From contig JALKBU010000327.1 of assembly GCA_023091735.1 (NCBI GenBank), positions 1 through 48,089 of the forward strand: a stretch of DNA of 48,089 bases, written 5' to 3'. Under the pieces are notes generated by a model. The model saw only the letters and a list, made by a program, of their open reading frames with translations, had not been told where the DNA came from and did not search any database. Numbering within the stretch: the first letter of the stretch is position 1; every line of letters starts with the position of its first letter. Shown piece by piece: positions 1 to 9,206 of the stretch. A program made the position numbers and the translations under genes. Source of the DNA: Trichomonas tenax (Eukaryota; Parabasalia; Trichomonadida; Trichomonadidae).

Positions 1-120
1 GACTCGAAGAGTCGGAACCCTTCGGGTTCTTACATTTTCTTTAGATTTAATTAAAAAATCGTATTCATTTAATTGCTTAATACCCCATTTCTTCATTAGC
101 TCAGGCGAAACGATTGCCAT
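1..120 (-). CDS. 5' part of an unknown gene running off the left edge
   Basis: An ATG at 118-120 opens a minus-strand frame with no stop for all 40 codons to the window edge. The peptide begins MAIVSPELMKKWGIKQLNEY and ends Arg-rich (VRTRRVPTLRV). The composition (KKWGIKQLNEYDF) looks like coding sequence, but 40 codons are too few to name a family. It would be divergent from the subtilase gene at 495, sharing the spacer 121-494. Two perfect 3-nt-loop hairpins at the edge (1-13 with GACTC arms; 15-29 with GAACCC arms) lie inside this frame. They could be chance coding effects or a structured element that would argue against a gene. Confidence 0.4.
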   Translation of the reverse strand, partial: MAIVSPELMKKWGIKQLNEYDFLIKSKENVRTRRVPTLRV

Positions 121-494
121 ATATATATATAATCTCTTTCTTCCAAATAAAAAATTAAATTATTTTAAAATTAACTTAAAAATTAGTTGCTCGGATTTGT
201 TGTTTATATATAGTGTTTGGAATACATCCTTTATATATATGCTTTACAAAATCGGGCAACTAACCCCCTCACTCTACTACTAATAATGATTCAGAAGCGT
301 TTCAACCGGGACTCTCAAAACTGGAGCTTGAAACTTTGGCAGTGTTATGAGTGCTACTATTGGGTACTGTAATTGAGAGGATTCTTGAAAATAATGAGTT
401 TGAAATTGAGAAGTGATTCAAACATTTCCGTGACTCCCCCTCTAATTTAAAATGACATGTAAACTGAAAATCTGACATATAAAAATTCTGACAA
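121..494. promoter_or_regulatory. AT-rich spacer with TGACATGTAAA motif before the subtilase gene
   Basis: A short AT dinucleotide run lies near 120-131. Close to the downstream ATG are TGACATGTAAA at 453-463, a related TGACATATA at 473-481 and TGACAA just before the start codon. The 16-mer ACTCCCCCTCTAATTT at 433-448 occurs again at 24964-24979 inside a small mobile element, so this promoter shares sequence with that element. The stretch 300-420 has a coding-like look on the minus strand but no start or recognisable domain. Confidence 0.5.
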
Positions 495-3188
495 ATGAAT
501 CTGTTTTTCCTTCTTTTCATCCGAATTCCGTTAACAAAAACAGACTTCATTGACACCAGCGACAGTCAAAAAGTCTCTAAACACAATGTCGCTTGGTACT
601 ACGTTCATTATCCCGAAAGAATCTCGTTAGAACACTTAATCAACCAATTAGGAATTTCAAAGGATACAATTCTCGTTGTTTCGAAGAACATCATATCCGC
701 TGAACTCACGCACAGTTTAGCGCAAAGATTATCGACAATTCGTGACTTTTGGGTCCGAAAAATTCCATCGCGACATAAAATCGAGAAATCTTCAACAGGA
801 TACTACTCAGTTCTCTGCCCAAACACGTGCAAACTGCCTGGAAAGGTCATAACGCGAACAGATTTTTATGCTGTTATTCAATATTCCGATGATCCGCAGA
901 AATTAGCAAAGACAACGTGCGCGAGAATGTTTCTCCCATACAACAACAGACTTGATTTGCGCGCCAGATTTCACAGTGGCTTAATGTCATCTTATTCTAA
1001 CCTTTACGGCTCAGATTACAACCAAACATTCGAATCAATACGATTACTGAAAGCCCATAACATCACTGGATTTGAGCAATGCTTGACAATCATTGATTCT
1101 GGTATAGATGAGAAAAATCCGTGGTTAACGAAGCCAAATCTCGATGTTGATTCAAAAATTTACACAACTCTGAATGTTGCGGACGGTGAAGATGATTACG
1201 AAGGCCACGGAACATTCGTTGCCGGAATTGCAGCTGGAAAAGCTTATTGCTCAGAATTTGCAAGATCATTCAACGGTGTCGCTGAAGACGCCCGCATATA
1301 TGTTGTCGACATCAAAGAGAAAGGCACAGGAAGGCTAAAATGGCCACAAAATTTCTTAGATACATTTGAACCTGCTGAAAACCTCAAATGTCCAATTATT
1401 CTCAACGCCTGGACCATAGATGATCCCCTCCTCACAACGGCGATCGACATTGTCGCTTACAAGAATCCACGTTTGTTATTAGTTTTTCCGGCTTTGCGGG
1501 ACATTAACGGAGGCATTGTTGCTCCTGGAGGCGCTAAAAACATTCTGTCTGTCGGCGGACTGAATGGTCACACGATCCCGAAGTCATTCATCGGCACAGA
1601 CACTCCTGTGACTGTTTTGAACATGAGAACAAACGAACATTATATTGGTTTCACTGATCCATCAGGAATTCCTCTTCTCAACACGACATACAGCAGAGAC
1701 CCTCTGCAGCTTCAATCGTCGATTGGAACACGTCCAACAAACATCCACATACTGAATGAATCGTCGCCAGAGTCAACAATTGCTGTTGGCGGATTAGTTT
1801 TTAACAACGAAGTAATTTCTACAAAATTCAAATTCCCTGTGATCAGACTTTCACCAAACAAGAGACAAGAGTTCAAATATGGAGATTTCATTCGCATTAT
1901 TCCATCCCCGTTAGATGATCAATCAGAAAACTGCTTTGGACTTCCAGACAACACTTCGGGAATCTTTAACAAAGATTATCCATACTACGCGAAGCCGGAG
2001 CTCTCTGCGCCATCAGGGCCAATGCTCGGACCGAAGGCAGGAAGCACTGCGTGCAGCATTGATGGATTAACGATCAAAGAAGGGCCTTCTGTTGCTTCGG
2101 CTTTGATTGCTGGCGCTGCAGTGTTGACTCGACAAATTTTGCAGACAGAGAATCTTAAGGGAATCAAACATATCTACAGTTCTGCAATTAGAGCAGCATT
2201 GATCGCTTCTGCTGATGCCATTCATTCTCCAAATAAAACAGGACCCGCTGAACACGCCGGATTTGGATTCCCACAGCTCGAGAAACTGACTACAATAACG
2301 GGCGATGAAAAGAATCTTCGCGTTCTTCATAACTTAACGATAGAAAGTGATCAGCGTCTTGATTTCTGTTTCAAGGCCGAACATGACGGAATTATTAAGG
2401 TAGCGCTTGTGTGGCACGATTATCCACGCGATCCACGCTCAAAAGAGCTCTTGAGTATGCCTCTTCACTTAAATGTCGCTACAGAAGAAACTCCCCACAT
2501 GTATTATCTCGGCAACAACGAACAGGACGACACTCCAACATTGGATAGTTATAACACAGCACAGAGAGTTATAATAAAGGCAAAGAAAGGAATGAAAATG
2601 CGTTTAACTGTCGTTTCAGGAACATTTTCCGTTAACGCGCATTGCCACTTCTCTCTTGCTTTCGTCGGCAGCATCAATTGGTCTGAAGGCCAGAAATGCG
2701 ATGGATACTTCGTTGCTGGTAATTGTCCACGTGAATGCAGAGGAAGAGGTTCATCGTGCAAACAGAACAAACTCTGTCAATGCTCAAGCGACAGAGGTGG
2801 CGACTTCTGTGAGTTCAGAGCCGAAAAGCTTGAAAAGGGTAAAACCGTAAATATACAACTCACGAAGAGATTCGAATGGTCCATCTTCAAGTTCGTTCCT
2901 GACACATGGAAACAAGGAATGTCCATTCAACTCGAAGTTGACGGCATCGATCCAAACAAAGTCGGATTCATGATGAGCACAGGAAGGGCTCCGACATTCG
3001 ACAATCACGTCTGCGCAGATGATTACTGTCCGTGGGCGAAGTTTGACGGGCACTCGTGGACATTCGATTACGAAGACTGGGAGTTCGTCACCAAACACTC
3101 AGGATTCTTCTTCGGTTTCTATCTGAAGACAAAAGTTCCGCATTCTTTCAGTATAAAACTCAAACTGAATGGTGAAGCTATAGAATGA
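495..3188 (+). CDS. Subtilisin-like serine protease (family S8) with EGF-like C-terminus
   Basis: This 897-residue protein carries the subtilase catalytic triad: Asp201 in LTIIDSGID, His238 in GHGTFVAGIAAG and Ser532 in EGPSVASALIAGAA. A hydrophobic start (MNLFFLLFIRIPL) suggests a short signal peptide, hence secretion or surface display. A segment before the triad resembles a propeptide. About 180 residues are inserted between the oxyanion region and the catalytic Ser, as in several protist subtilases. A beta-rich domain follows. Residues about 740-780 hold an EGF-like Cys cluster (CPRECRGRGSSC, then CQCSS and CEF). The residue aligning with the oxyanion-hole Asn appears to be Arg335 (VFPALRD where AAGND is usual), so activity is uncertain. 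The family is well known in trichomonads; the role here is inferred as surface or secreted proteolysis. Confidence 0.9.
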   Translation: MNLFFLLFIRIPLTKTDFIDTSDSQKVSKHNVAWYYVHYPERISLEHLINQLGISKDTILVVSKNIISAELTHSLAQRLSTIRDFWVRKIPSRHKIEKSSTGYYSVLCPNTCKLPGKVITRTDFYAVIQYSDDPQKLAKTTCARMFLPYNNRLDLRARFHSGLMSSYSNLYGSDYNQTFESIRLLKAHNITGFEQCLTIIDSGIDEKNPWLTKPNLDVDSKIYTTLNVADGEDDYEGHGTFVAGIAAGKAYCSEFARSFNGVAEDARIYVVDIKEKGTGRLKWPQNFLDTFEPAENLKCPIILNAWTIDDPLLTTAIDIVAYKNPRLLLVFPALRDINGGIVAPGGAKNILSVGGLNGHTIPKSFIGTDTPVTVLNMRTNEHYIGFTDPSGIPLLNTTYSRDPLQLQSSIGTRPTNIHILNESSPESTIAVGGLVFNNEVISTKFKFPVIRLSPNKRQEFKYGDFIRIIPSPLDDQSENCFGLPDNTSGIFNKDYPYYAKPELSAPSGPMLGPKAGSTACSIDGLTIKEGPSVASALIAGAAVLTRQILQTENLKGIKHIYSSAIRAALIASADAIHSPNKTGPAEHAGFGFPQLEKLTTITGDEKNLRVLHNLTIESDQRLDFCFKAEHDGIIKVALVWHDYPRDPRSKELLSMPLHLNVATEETPHMYYLGNNEQDDTPTLDSYNTAQRVIIKAKKGMKMRLTVVSGTFSVNAHCHFSLAFVGSINWSEGQKCDGYFVAGNCPRECRGRGSSCKQNKLCQCSSDRGGDFCEFRAEKLEKGKTVNIQLTKRFEWSIFKFVPDTWKQGMSIQLEVDGIDPNKVGFMMSTGRAPTFDNHVCADDYCPWAKFDGHSWTFDYEDWEFVTKHSGFFFGFYLKTKVPHSFSIKLKLNGEAIE

Positions 3189-3357
3189 TATTTTTTTTAA
3201 TAATATAAATAAGTGATGTTATTAGCATTGTAATCAATTTTTTTAGAATGAAAAATCAAAATAAAAAATTAAAAAAGAGAGAAAAATCAAATTTTCATAC
3301 AAATATTTTTTTTAAATCAAAACTAAATAAATATATAGAATAGAAAGAAAATATATA

Positions 3358-5520
3358 TCAACGGAACTGACCAAGGAATGTATCCATTGAAGCTCCAGAT
3401 GATTTGTTGTCATCCATCAAGAGTCCTGAAACCAAAAACTCTCTTGGGCTGTTGTTTCCTCCTCTGATGATCTCGTGAGGTAAATACCTTCCTGATATCA
3501 TGTAGCACTCGTTTATCTTCTCCTGAAGCCTCGTGTTAAGAGCGCCGCCTGTTTGAGGCAATGTATGCGGTAACTCATCTAAACTCGAAACGCCGAACAA
3601 ATCAGACAATTGATCGACAGCTGTCGATGGTGAAACCCAAATTAAAATTCTGTTATATGTGTGGAAGACGAATACACTGCCGCTGTAGAAAGACTGCGCT
3701 GTGAGAGGCAATAAAGCATCCATCCTGTCAACGCAGAAGAATCTCGGATACAACTTCAGCAAACACTCGACGACATTGCTCGATCTGACTTCGATGATTG
3801 TCGAGAATCTTCCATCGGCGCCGAATGGACATGGAACACAAAGAATGTCTGAAGAGAGCATCGAGTGAACGAGATATGGAAGAGAAATGAATCTGTGACC
3901 GCGTGAATACATTCCTGCGTAGATCTTCTTTAACTCTGCAGCAGCTTCCAATGGTCCTTTTCTCAGCAACACGTTTGTTATCTGCTTCGTGAGGACTGTC
4001 CCAATTGCAGCTTCGTCGGATGTTTGTCCGATAACTCTCGGATCGCTTGACAAAGGAAGCCTGAAATTGAAGATTCTTATCATTCTCACTCTTTCGCTGT
4101 TCGTCCACAATATTGCAAGCTGAAGGAGAACGCCGCCAGCAGGAACATCGCCGTTGATGTTGAGCTCGAATGTGACTGTTGACTGTCCCTGCATGATCGG
4201 GAAGAGCGCTGTTTCATCTTTGCAAATGAGATTTCCGTTGATTGACGTTGTCTGGATTCCATTCGACGATCTGAGTTTCATAGAGCAGTCCCAGAGGTAC
4301 TCCTGAGTGAGCGTTCTGAAGAGGTCGTTGTGGAGATCCATCAAAGCGTACTGATCGATGCTGGGATAGAAGTGGCAAGTTCCGCCAGACAAACCGCATG
4401 GTGTAGCGAGAGCAGGAAGTTCTATCGGCTGTCCTTGACGTGGAGTGATGAAGAGGTGCAGTGAGAAACCTAAATCATTGAGCGCTTTAGAGATTCTCTT
4501 GATGAAATTGCCTGTTTCGTTCGCAGGAAGTTTAATCATGTCTGCTTCACTAGCGTTTGGATCTGTCTGTCTTGCGACGACGGCGTGGGCACCACCACTT
4601 GGTATTCCGTAACATCCGGCGATAATTACGCCTCCAGAGCCTCTTAAAGCTGATGTTGCACCTTCGATTGCGCTGAGTAAGCAATTTGTTGCTTCTGCAC
4701 CCGGATTTGTAAGGAGGTAGTCGAGATATGCTTTGATGTCGTCGACAACATCGCCTAATATTGCTACACAGCCAGATGGAATATAAATATCCGTTTGGTC
4801 GCAAATTACAGCCTCAGAGTGGTCACTGAACGAATAGGCAGTGAGAACATTGCTCATTGTGAGAATAACAACGCGTGCTTGTTTACACATATTATCGATT
4901 GTTGATTTCGCTGAATTTATCATTTGTAGAGTGAAACCGGATTGCACTGCATCCATCGTAAGGTCGAAAATGAAGCAGAAACTTGGTCCACTGTCGTTTA
5001 AAGAAACAAAAGATTTAGGAGCGAGAACATCATAAACAGGGACCTTCAATTCCGGTAAATCGTTGATATTTCGTATCGTTGAGTCCAACAGTTCAACATT
5101 TTTGCCGCAAAATGGACATAATAATGAATTTCCGCGTAAAATTTTGTGAAATGGCGATAAATATGATAGACAACCACCGCATCTTGTCAGTTTTCCGTTC
5201 GACATATCGAGAATTGGGACGTCTGAGACCATTGCCGGAGACACTAACACACTTATTGGAATTCCGCAATTTTCGAGAACTTGTTTGTTGGCTGGGAACT
5301 GGCTAACAGTCGTCTTGAAGTATGGTGGCCACTCAGGTTGGTCTGGCGGTGGATCAGGAGTCAAAATTTTGGGGTTATGCCAAGGAATCAAATTTTGAAT
5401 CGCGGAAACAACAGGATTCGGCTGTGCTGCGTAAGGAGTAGCGTTCTGTGCGAAAACCGGCGGTTGCTGCTGTATTTCATTTTTCACTGCAGCGCCGGGA
5501 TTTATATATCTCCTTGACAT
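3358..5520 (-). CDS. SEC24: Sec24 subunit of the COPII vesicle coat
   Basis: Sec24 pairs with Sec23 to form the inner COPII coat and selects cargo at the ER. I start at MSRRYINPGA (720 residues) because the 21 extra upstream codons look non-coding and a TGACATGTCA palindrome sits directly before this ATG. Domains in order: Pro/Gln-rich N-terminus (1-65); zinc finger with Cys114, Cys117, Cys135 and Cys138 (RCGGCLSYLSPF, then LLCPFCGK); trunk beginning FCFIFDLTMDAVQSG, which is Sec24- rather than Sec23-like; beta-sandwich; helical region; and C-terminal gelsolin-like domain. The N-terminal tail is shorter than in animal Sec24. The stop is TGA. Confidence 0.92.
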   Translation of the reverse strand: MSRRYINPGAAVKNEIQQQPPVFAQNATPYAAQPNPVVSAIQNLIPWHNPKILTPDPPPDQPEWPPYFKTTVSQFPANKQVLENCGIPISVLVSPAMVSDVPILDMSNGKLTRCGGCLSYLSPFHKILRGNSLLCPFCGKNVELLDSTIRNINDLPELKVPVYDVLAPKSFVSLNDSGPSFCFIFDLTMDAVQSGFTLQMINSAKSTIDNMCKQARVVILTMSNVLTAYSFSDHSEAVICDQTDIYIPSGCVAILGDVVDDIKAYLDYLLTNPGAEATNCLLSAIEGATSALRGSGGVIIAGCYGIPSGGAHAVVARQTDPNASEADMIKLPANETGNFIKRISKALNDLGFSLHLFITPRQGQPIELPALATPCGLSGGTCHFYPSIDQYALMDLHNDLFRTLTQEYLWDCSMKLRSSNGIQTTSINGNLICKDETALFPIMQGQSTVTFELNINGDVPAGGVLLQLAILWTNSERVRMIRIFNFRLPLSSDPRVIGQTSDEAAIGTVLTKQITNVLLRKGPLEAAAELKKIYAGMYSRGHRFISLPYLVHSMLSSDILCVPCPFGADGRFSTIIEVRSSNVVECLLKLYPRFFCVDRMDALLPLTAQSFYSGSVFVFHTYNRILIWVSPSTAVDQLSDLFGVSSLDELPHTLPQTGGALNTRLQEKINECYMISGRYLPHEIIRGGNNSPREFLVSGLLMDDNKSSGASMDTFLGQFR

Positions 5521-5521
5521 T

Positions 5522-5531
5522 TGACATGTCA
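5522..5531. promoter_or_regulatory. Palindromic TGACATGTCA directly upstream of SEC24
   Basis: This perfect 10-bp palindrome ends two bases before the SEC24 ATG (5520, minus strand). It is the symmetric form of the TGACATGTAAA motif found before other genes in the window. It may be a core promoter element or transcription-factor site; this is inference from position and recurrence. Confidence 0.45.
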
Positions 5532-6253
5532 CTTTTATCGATAAGTGTGAGTCATTTTTATCGTAATGCAGCCAAACAACCAAGATAGAGATTTTTGGGG
5601 CCTTCTTTTGTGTGGGTACGCGAAATCGGAGAGTTTTCGCTCAAATTTGATAATGAGATTGAAATCTATTTGATTGAACGCTTTACTGCATATAGTTCAC
5701 TTACACATAGATTTTTGAATTTGTGATATGATAGAATTTAGTTTATTTCAATGATATTATTTTCAAAATTGAAATCTATGTGATTGAATACTCTCTTGCA
5801 TATGGCTCACTTATGCATAGATTTCTGGATTTGTGCAATGATATAATTTAGTTTATAATAATGATTTTATTTTCATCAATGAAAATTGTGAAATTGAGCG
5901 CTCTATTGTAGATGATTCATATAACTATAGAGTTTTTGATTTGTAATGGAATTGGAATTTAATTTGTTTAATGAATATATTCTTACAAATTTGAAATCTT
6001 TGTGATATAACGCTCTCTTGTATATTATTCACTTCTCTAAAGATTTTCTGATCAATGGAATGATGAAATTTAGTTTATAAGGAATATATTTTTTTCATTA
6101 ATGAGATTGAACTCTCTCTTGAATTTTCATTATATATTTATATTTTTATATCATTACATTTCTTAAGCATTTGTTCTATAACAGATTTTAAGTGTGTAAT
6201 TCGAAAATCAAATGAAAAAAAGCAAAAATGCACTAATAACAAATTTAATTCCT
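5532..6253. repeat. Degenerate 110-bp tandem repeat, about 4.3 copies
   Basis: Diverged units start near 5661, 5771, 5881, 5992 and (partial) about 6098, giving a period of about 110 bp. The unit opens with GAAATCTATGTGATTGAA, continues with a CTCTCTTGCATAT-like block and a CTTATACATAGATTT-like block, and ends in AATTTAGTTTAT. No reading frame survives through it. It fills the space between the SEC24 promoter and the 3' end of the 6254-8698 gene. No further gene was seen. Confidence 0.75.
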
Positions 6254-8698
6254 CTATTTTTGTAATCTTGCAAGTAATGAAATCTGGCCTCCACTTGCTG
6301 CTCCCCATGATTTATATTGATCTCTCTTTGCTTGTCTTGCGGTATTTGAAGTCCAACCGCCGCCTAGAGCACCATTATTGGCTGTCTGCGAAAATCCTCC
6401 CTTTGCTCCCCAATCGTTTTTATTGGCGTTAGAATTTCTCCAATCGTTTGTCGTTGCTGAATTCTTCCATGTTTCTGTCGCTGTTGCTGTTGTTGTGCTC
6501 ATTGACCACTGAGACTTATTTTCGGTTCCTGGGTTTGCTGCCCAAGATCCGCTGCCCCATCCAGATGTTGGCTTCTTGACATCAGTTTTTGCATCTGCTG
6601 CAGGTGCAGCCAAAATTGTTGACCAATCCTCATTATCATTTGTTTTTGTAGCATCTGTTGTCGCTGCAGTTGTTGTTGTAGATGCTTGTACTGCAGGAGC
6701 TGCTGCATCTCCTGTTGCAGGTGGATTGGCTGCTGCTGGTGCTGCTTCAGGCGGATTTGCTGCTGGAGCAGTCGTTGTTGTTGCTGCTGCTGGTTGTGTA
6801 ACACCTGGAATGTTAACTTTTGGTGCTGATGGTAACTGCGAGAATTTATTGAATGACAAGTTCAACTCGACGCCTGATTTGTTCGGTGTTGCATTTGTCT
6901 TTGGAAGTGCCCACGTAGAAGATGTTGGGGTTTTAGTTGGTAAATTGAAAGCTGGTTTTGCAGGTTCTTCTTTCTTTTCTTCTGGTTTAGCTTCTTCTGC
7001 TGGTTTCTGTTCTTGTGGTTGTGCTTCTGTTGGTTTGTTATCTTCTGGCTTTGTTTCAGCTGGTTTGCTACCTGCTGGCTTTGCAAAGCCAAGTGGCTTC
7101 AGTGATGAAAGATTGAATCCAATCTTTGGTTTGTCATCTGCTTTGTTTTCACCGGCGTTAACTTCCGCTGGTTTTGTGAAAGTGAAACCACCTGTTGTTC
7201 CACTCAATTGGAATCCAGGTTTGGGCTTTTGATCTGGTTTAGAGTCATCTTTCTTAGGTAACGGAAGACCAAGTTTGAATCCTGTTGCAATACCTCCAAG
7301 TTTTGGCTTTGTTGCTTCCTCCTTCTTTTCCTCTGGTTTTGCATCATTTTTCTTCTCTTCTGGCTTTGGAGCCTCGTCTTTCTTCTCTTCTGGTTTAGTT
7401 TCTGCAGGTTTAGCTGCTTCATCCTTCTTTTTCTCTGGTTTAGATTCTTCTTTCTTCTCTTCTAACTTTGCAAATTCTTCTTTCTTTTCTTCAGGTTTAA
7501 TTGCTTCGTCTTTCTTCTCTTCTGGTTTAGTCTCTGCAGGCCTTGCTGCTGTTGGCATCTTGAGTCCTGATAACTGGAATCCGGGCTTTGGCAATGCTGG
7601 TCCATCTTTCTTATGTAAATTAAATGCCATCTTTGGCTTTTCATCTTTCTTCTCTTTAGTCTTTGTTTCCTCCTTCTTTTCCTCTGCCTTCACTTCTTCT
7701 TTCTTCTCTTCGGGTTTAGATTCATCCTTCTTCTCATCTACTTTAGCTTCTGCCTTGGCTTCTTCAACTTTAGTTTCTTCCTTCTTTTCTCTTGGTTTAG
7801 TTAATCCGGAGAGTTCGAGGCCGCTTCCAGGAAGAGCTGGTTTCTTGTCACCGAGGGATAATCCAGGCTTAGAAAGTCCACTTAGTTGTAATCCTGTCTT
7901 TGGTTTATCGTCTTTCTTTTCATCATCTTTCTTCACTCCAAGATTCAATGAACCGGCGTTCAATCCTATTTTAGGCTTTTCTTCTTTCTTTTCTTCGTCT
8001 TTCTTTTCATCATCCTTGTTTGAACCAATATTTAAGCCGGGTTTAGGCTTTTCTTCGTCTTTTTTCTCTTTTGTCTTTGTTGTTAAGCTGCTAAGAGCGC
8101 TGTTGCTTCCTAATTTTCCAAGATTCAAAAGTGAACCTGTTTTAGCTCCAGAATTGCCATCTTTCTTATCTCCGGGCTTTGCTAAGTTCAATCCGAGGCC
8201 AATCTTTGGTTTGTCATTGGATTTAGAATTGAGATTTAATGAGGCTCCAAGTTTCTTTATTTCTGGTGTAGAAGCTGGCTTAGACGCATCGAACGTAGAT
8301 GGTTTAGAAGCATTTTGGCTCGAAGATTGTGAGATTTGAGAAATTGCTTTCTTTTCTTCTTCTTCTTTCGCGACTTTCTTGTAAGAATCAAATAGTGCAA
8401 ACTTTCCTGATGGTATTTCTTTCGTTGAATTTGGTTTTGACTCGCTTTGAACTTGAACATCTTGATCTAAAGTGTTTAAAGCGCCAAAAACTGCTCTCTC
8501 GCTACGCTTGAAGTATGGTTCACCCGCCTGAATGCAGGCATCTACGTATTTAACTTGATTTTTTATTTGATAATCTTTTTTGAAGAGAGTTTCATCAATA
8601 TGCGATGTAGACAATGATTGATACCGCGGAAATTGCAGTGTGTCTACATTTGGATTTTGGCTACCCCATGAAAATAATCTTTTTACCAATGAGGACAT
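6254..8698 (-). CDS. Low-complexity K/E/P-rich protein with Gly-Leu-Asn-Leu repeats and a Trp/Gly-rich tail
   Basis: This 814-residue protein has three parts. Residues 1-90 look folded (FPRYQSLSTSHIDE, then KNQVKYVDACIQAGEPYFKR) but I do not recognise the fold. Residues about 120-620 alternate KPEEKKEE-type charged runs with short hydrophobic repeats such as GLNLG, GFQLSG, GLQLSG, AFNLP and GFNLSS. The last 125 residues hold nine Trp, several next to Gly (SGWGSGSW, NDWGAKGG, GGGWTS, KSWGAAS). The spaced hydrophobic repeats could suit a nucleoporin-like or condensate-forming protein. The Trp/Gly tail resembles Argonaute-binding WG/GW regions. Neither role is proven. Five copies of the TTTACATGTCA-type motif lie just upstream. 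Confidence 0.8.
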   Translation of the reverse strand: MSSLVKRLFSWGSQNPNVDTLQFPRYQSLSTSHIDETLFKKDYQIKNQVKYVDACIQAGEPYFKRSERAVFGALNTLDQDVQVQSESKPNSTKEIPSGKFALFDSYKKVAKEEEEKKAISQISQSSSQNASKPSTFDASKPASTPEIKKLGASLNLNSKSNDKPKIGLGLNLAKPGDKKDGNSGAKTGSLLNLGKLGSNSALSSLTTKTKEKKDEEKPKPGLNIGSNKDDEKKDEEKKEEKPKIGLNAGSLNLGVKKDDEKKDDKPKTGLQLSGLSKPGLSLGDKKPALPGSGLELSGLTKPREKKEETKVEEAKAEAKVDEKKDESKPEEKKEEVKAEEKKEETKTKEKKDEKPKMAFNLHKKDGPALPKPGFQLSGLKMPTAARPAETKPEEKKDEAIKPEEKKEEFAKLEEKKEESKPEKKKDEAAKPAETKPEEKKDEAPKPEEKKNDAKPEEKKEEATKPKLGGIATGFKLGLPLPKKDDSKPDQKPKPGFQLSGTTGGFTFTKPAEVNAGENKADDKPKIGFNLSSLKPLGFAKPAGSKPAETKPEDNKPTEAQPQEQKPAEEAKPEEKKEEPAKPAFNLPTKTPTSSTWALPKTNATPNKSGVELNLSFNKFSQLPSAPKVNIPGVTQPAAATTTTAPAANPPEAAPAAANPPATGDAAAPAVQASTTTTAATTDATKTNDNEDWSTILAAPAADAKTDVKKPTSGWGSGSWAANPGTENKSQWSMSTTTATATETWKNSATTNDWRNSNANKNDWGAKGGFSQTANNGALGGGWTSNTARQAKRDQYKSWGAASGGQISLLARLQK

Positions 8699-8718
8699 AT
8701 TGAAGAAATTTTTTGATT

Positions 8719-8824
8719 TTTACATGGCATATTATTATAATTGTTTGCTTTACGTGTCGTAATTTTGTTATCGATATCTTTACATGGCAAAAATCTACGT
8801 GTCATATTTATCGTTTACATGTCA
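8719..8824. promoter_or_regulatory. Cluster of five TTTACATGTCA-type motifs
   Basis: Copies are TTTACATGGCA at 8719, TTTACGTGTCG at 8749, TTTACATGGCA at 8779, TCTACGTGTCA at 8794 and TTTACATGTCA at 8814. All have the same orientation, three of them about 30 bp apart, within 130 bp upstream of the 8698 start codon. This is the densest cluster in the window and fits a promoter with repeated factor sites. It is read as the reverse complement relative to the motif at 453. Confidence 0.55.
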
Positions 8825-9206
8825 TTTATATTTTATCATTTCAAAATTTATTCAAAATCAAGAAAATTTAATATTGCAAAAATGATATATATCTACATCC
8901 CTATCTATACCATAAGTTTTATTGCCTATTTTTTAAAAATTCCGAATTTCAACTTTGTTCTGAAATCAGGCAATTTTAATATAATGTTAATGATATATAG
9001 TTACACCCCTATTTATATCATAAGTATCATAGAATAATTTTAAGGATTTACTTTTTGAACATTCAATTAATGGAAAAAAGGTTTGTAACTCTATAACAAT
9101 GATGATTAGTGGTTCCAATACTATCTCTATTATAAGTATCATGACATAATTTTAGAAATATGTTTTTTTTATTTAAAATCTATGAAAAAACAAATAATTT
9201 ATATAT
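8825..9206. other. Gene-free AT-rich spacer
   Basis: Apart from the motif cluster on its left edge, nothing recognisable was seen. Two similar segments (TGATATATATCTACA-like near 8883 and TGATATATAGTTACACC-like near 8990) suggest an old short duplication. The 3' end of LAS1 closes the interval. Confidence 0.5.

Noticed and set aside
302..556. Minus-strand frame with SITVPNS resembling a BspA-like repeat
   Set aside because: One short match, no repeat periodicity, and it overlaps the start and promoter of the subtilase gene.
7275..8339. 354-codon plus-strand frame rich in SSFFSSGF
   Set aside because: It is the antisense shadow of the Lys/Glu repeats of the 6254-8698 gene.
8741..9037. 98-codon plus-strand frame with hydrophobic residues
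   Set aside because: Composition is that of translated AT-rich spacer (Ile/Tyr/Phe/Lys), and it overlaps the motif cluster.
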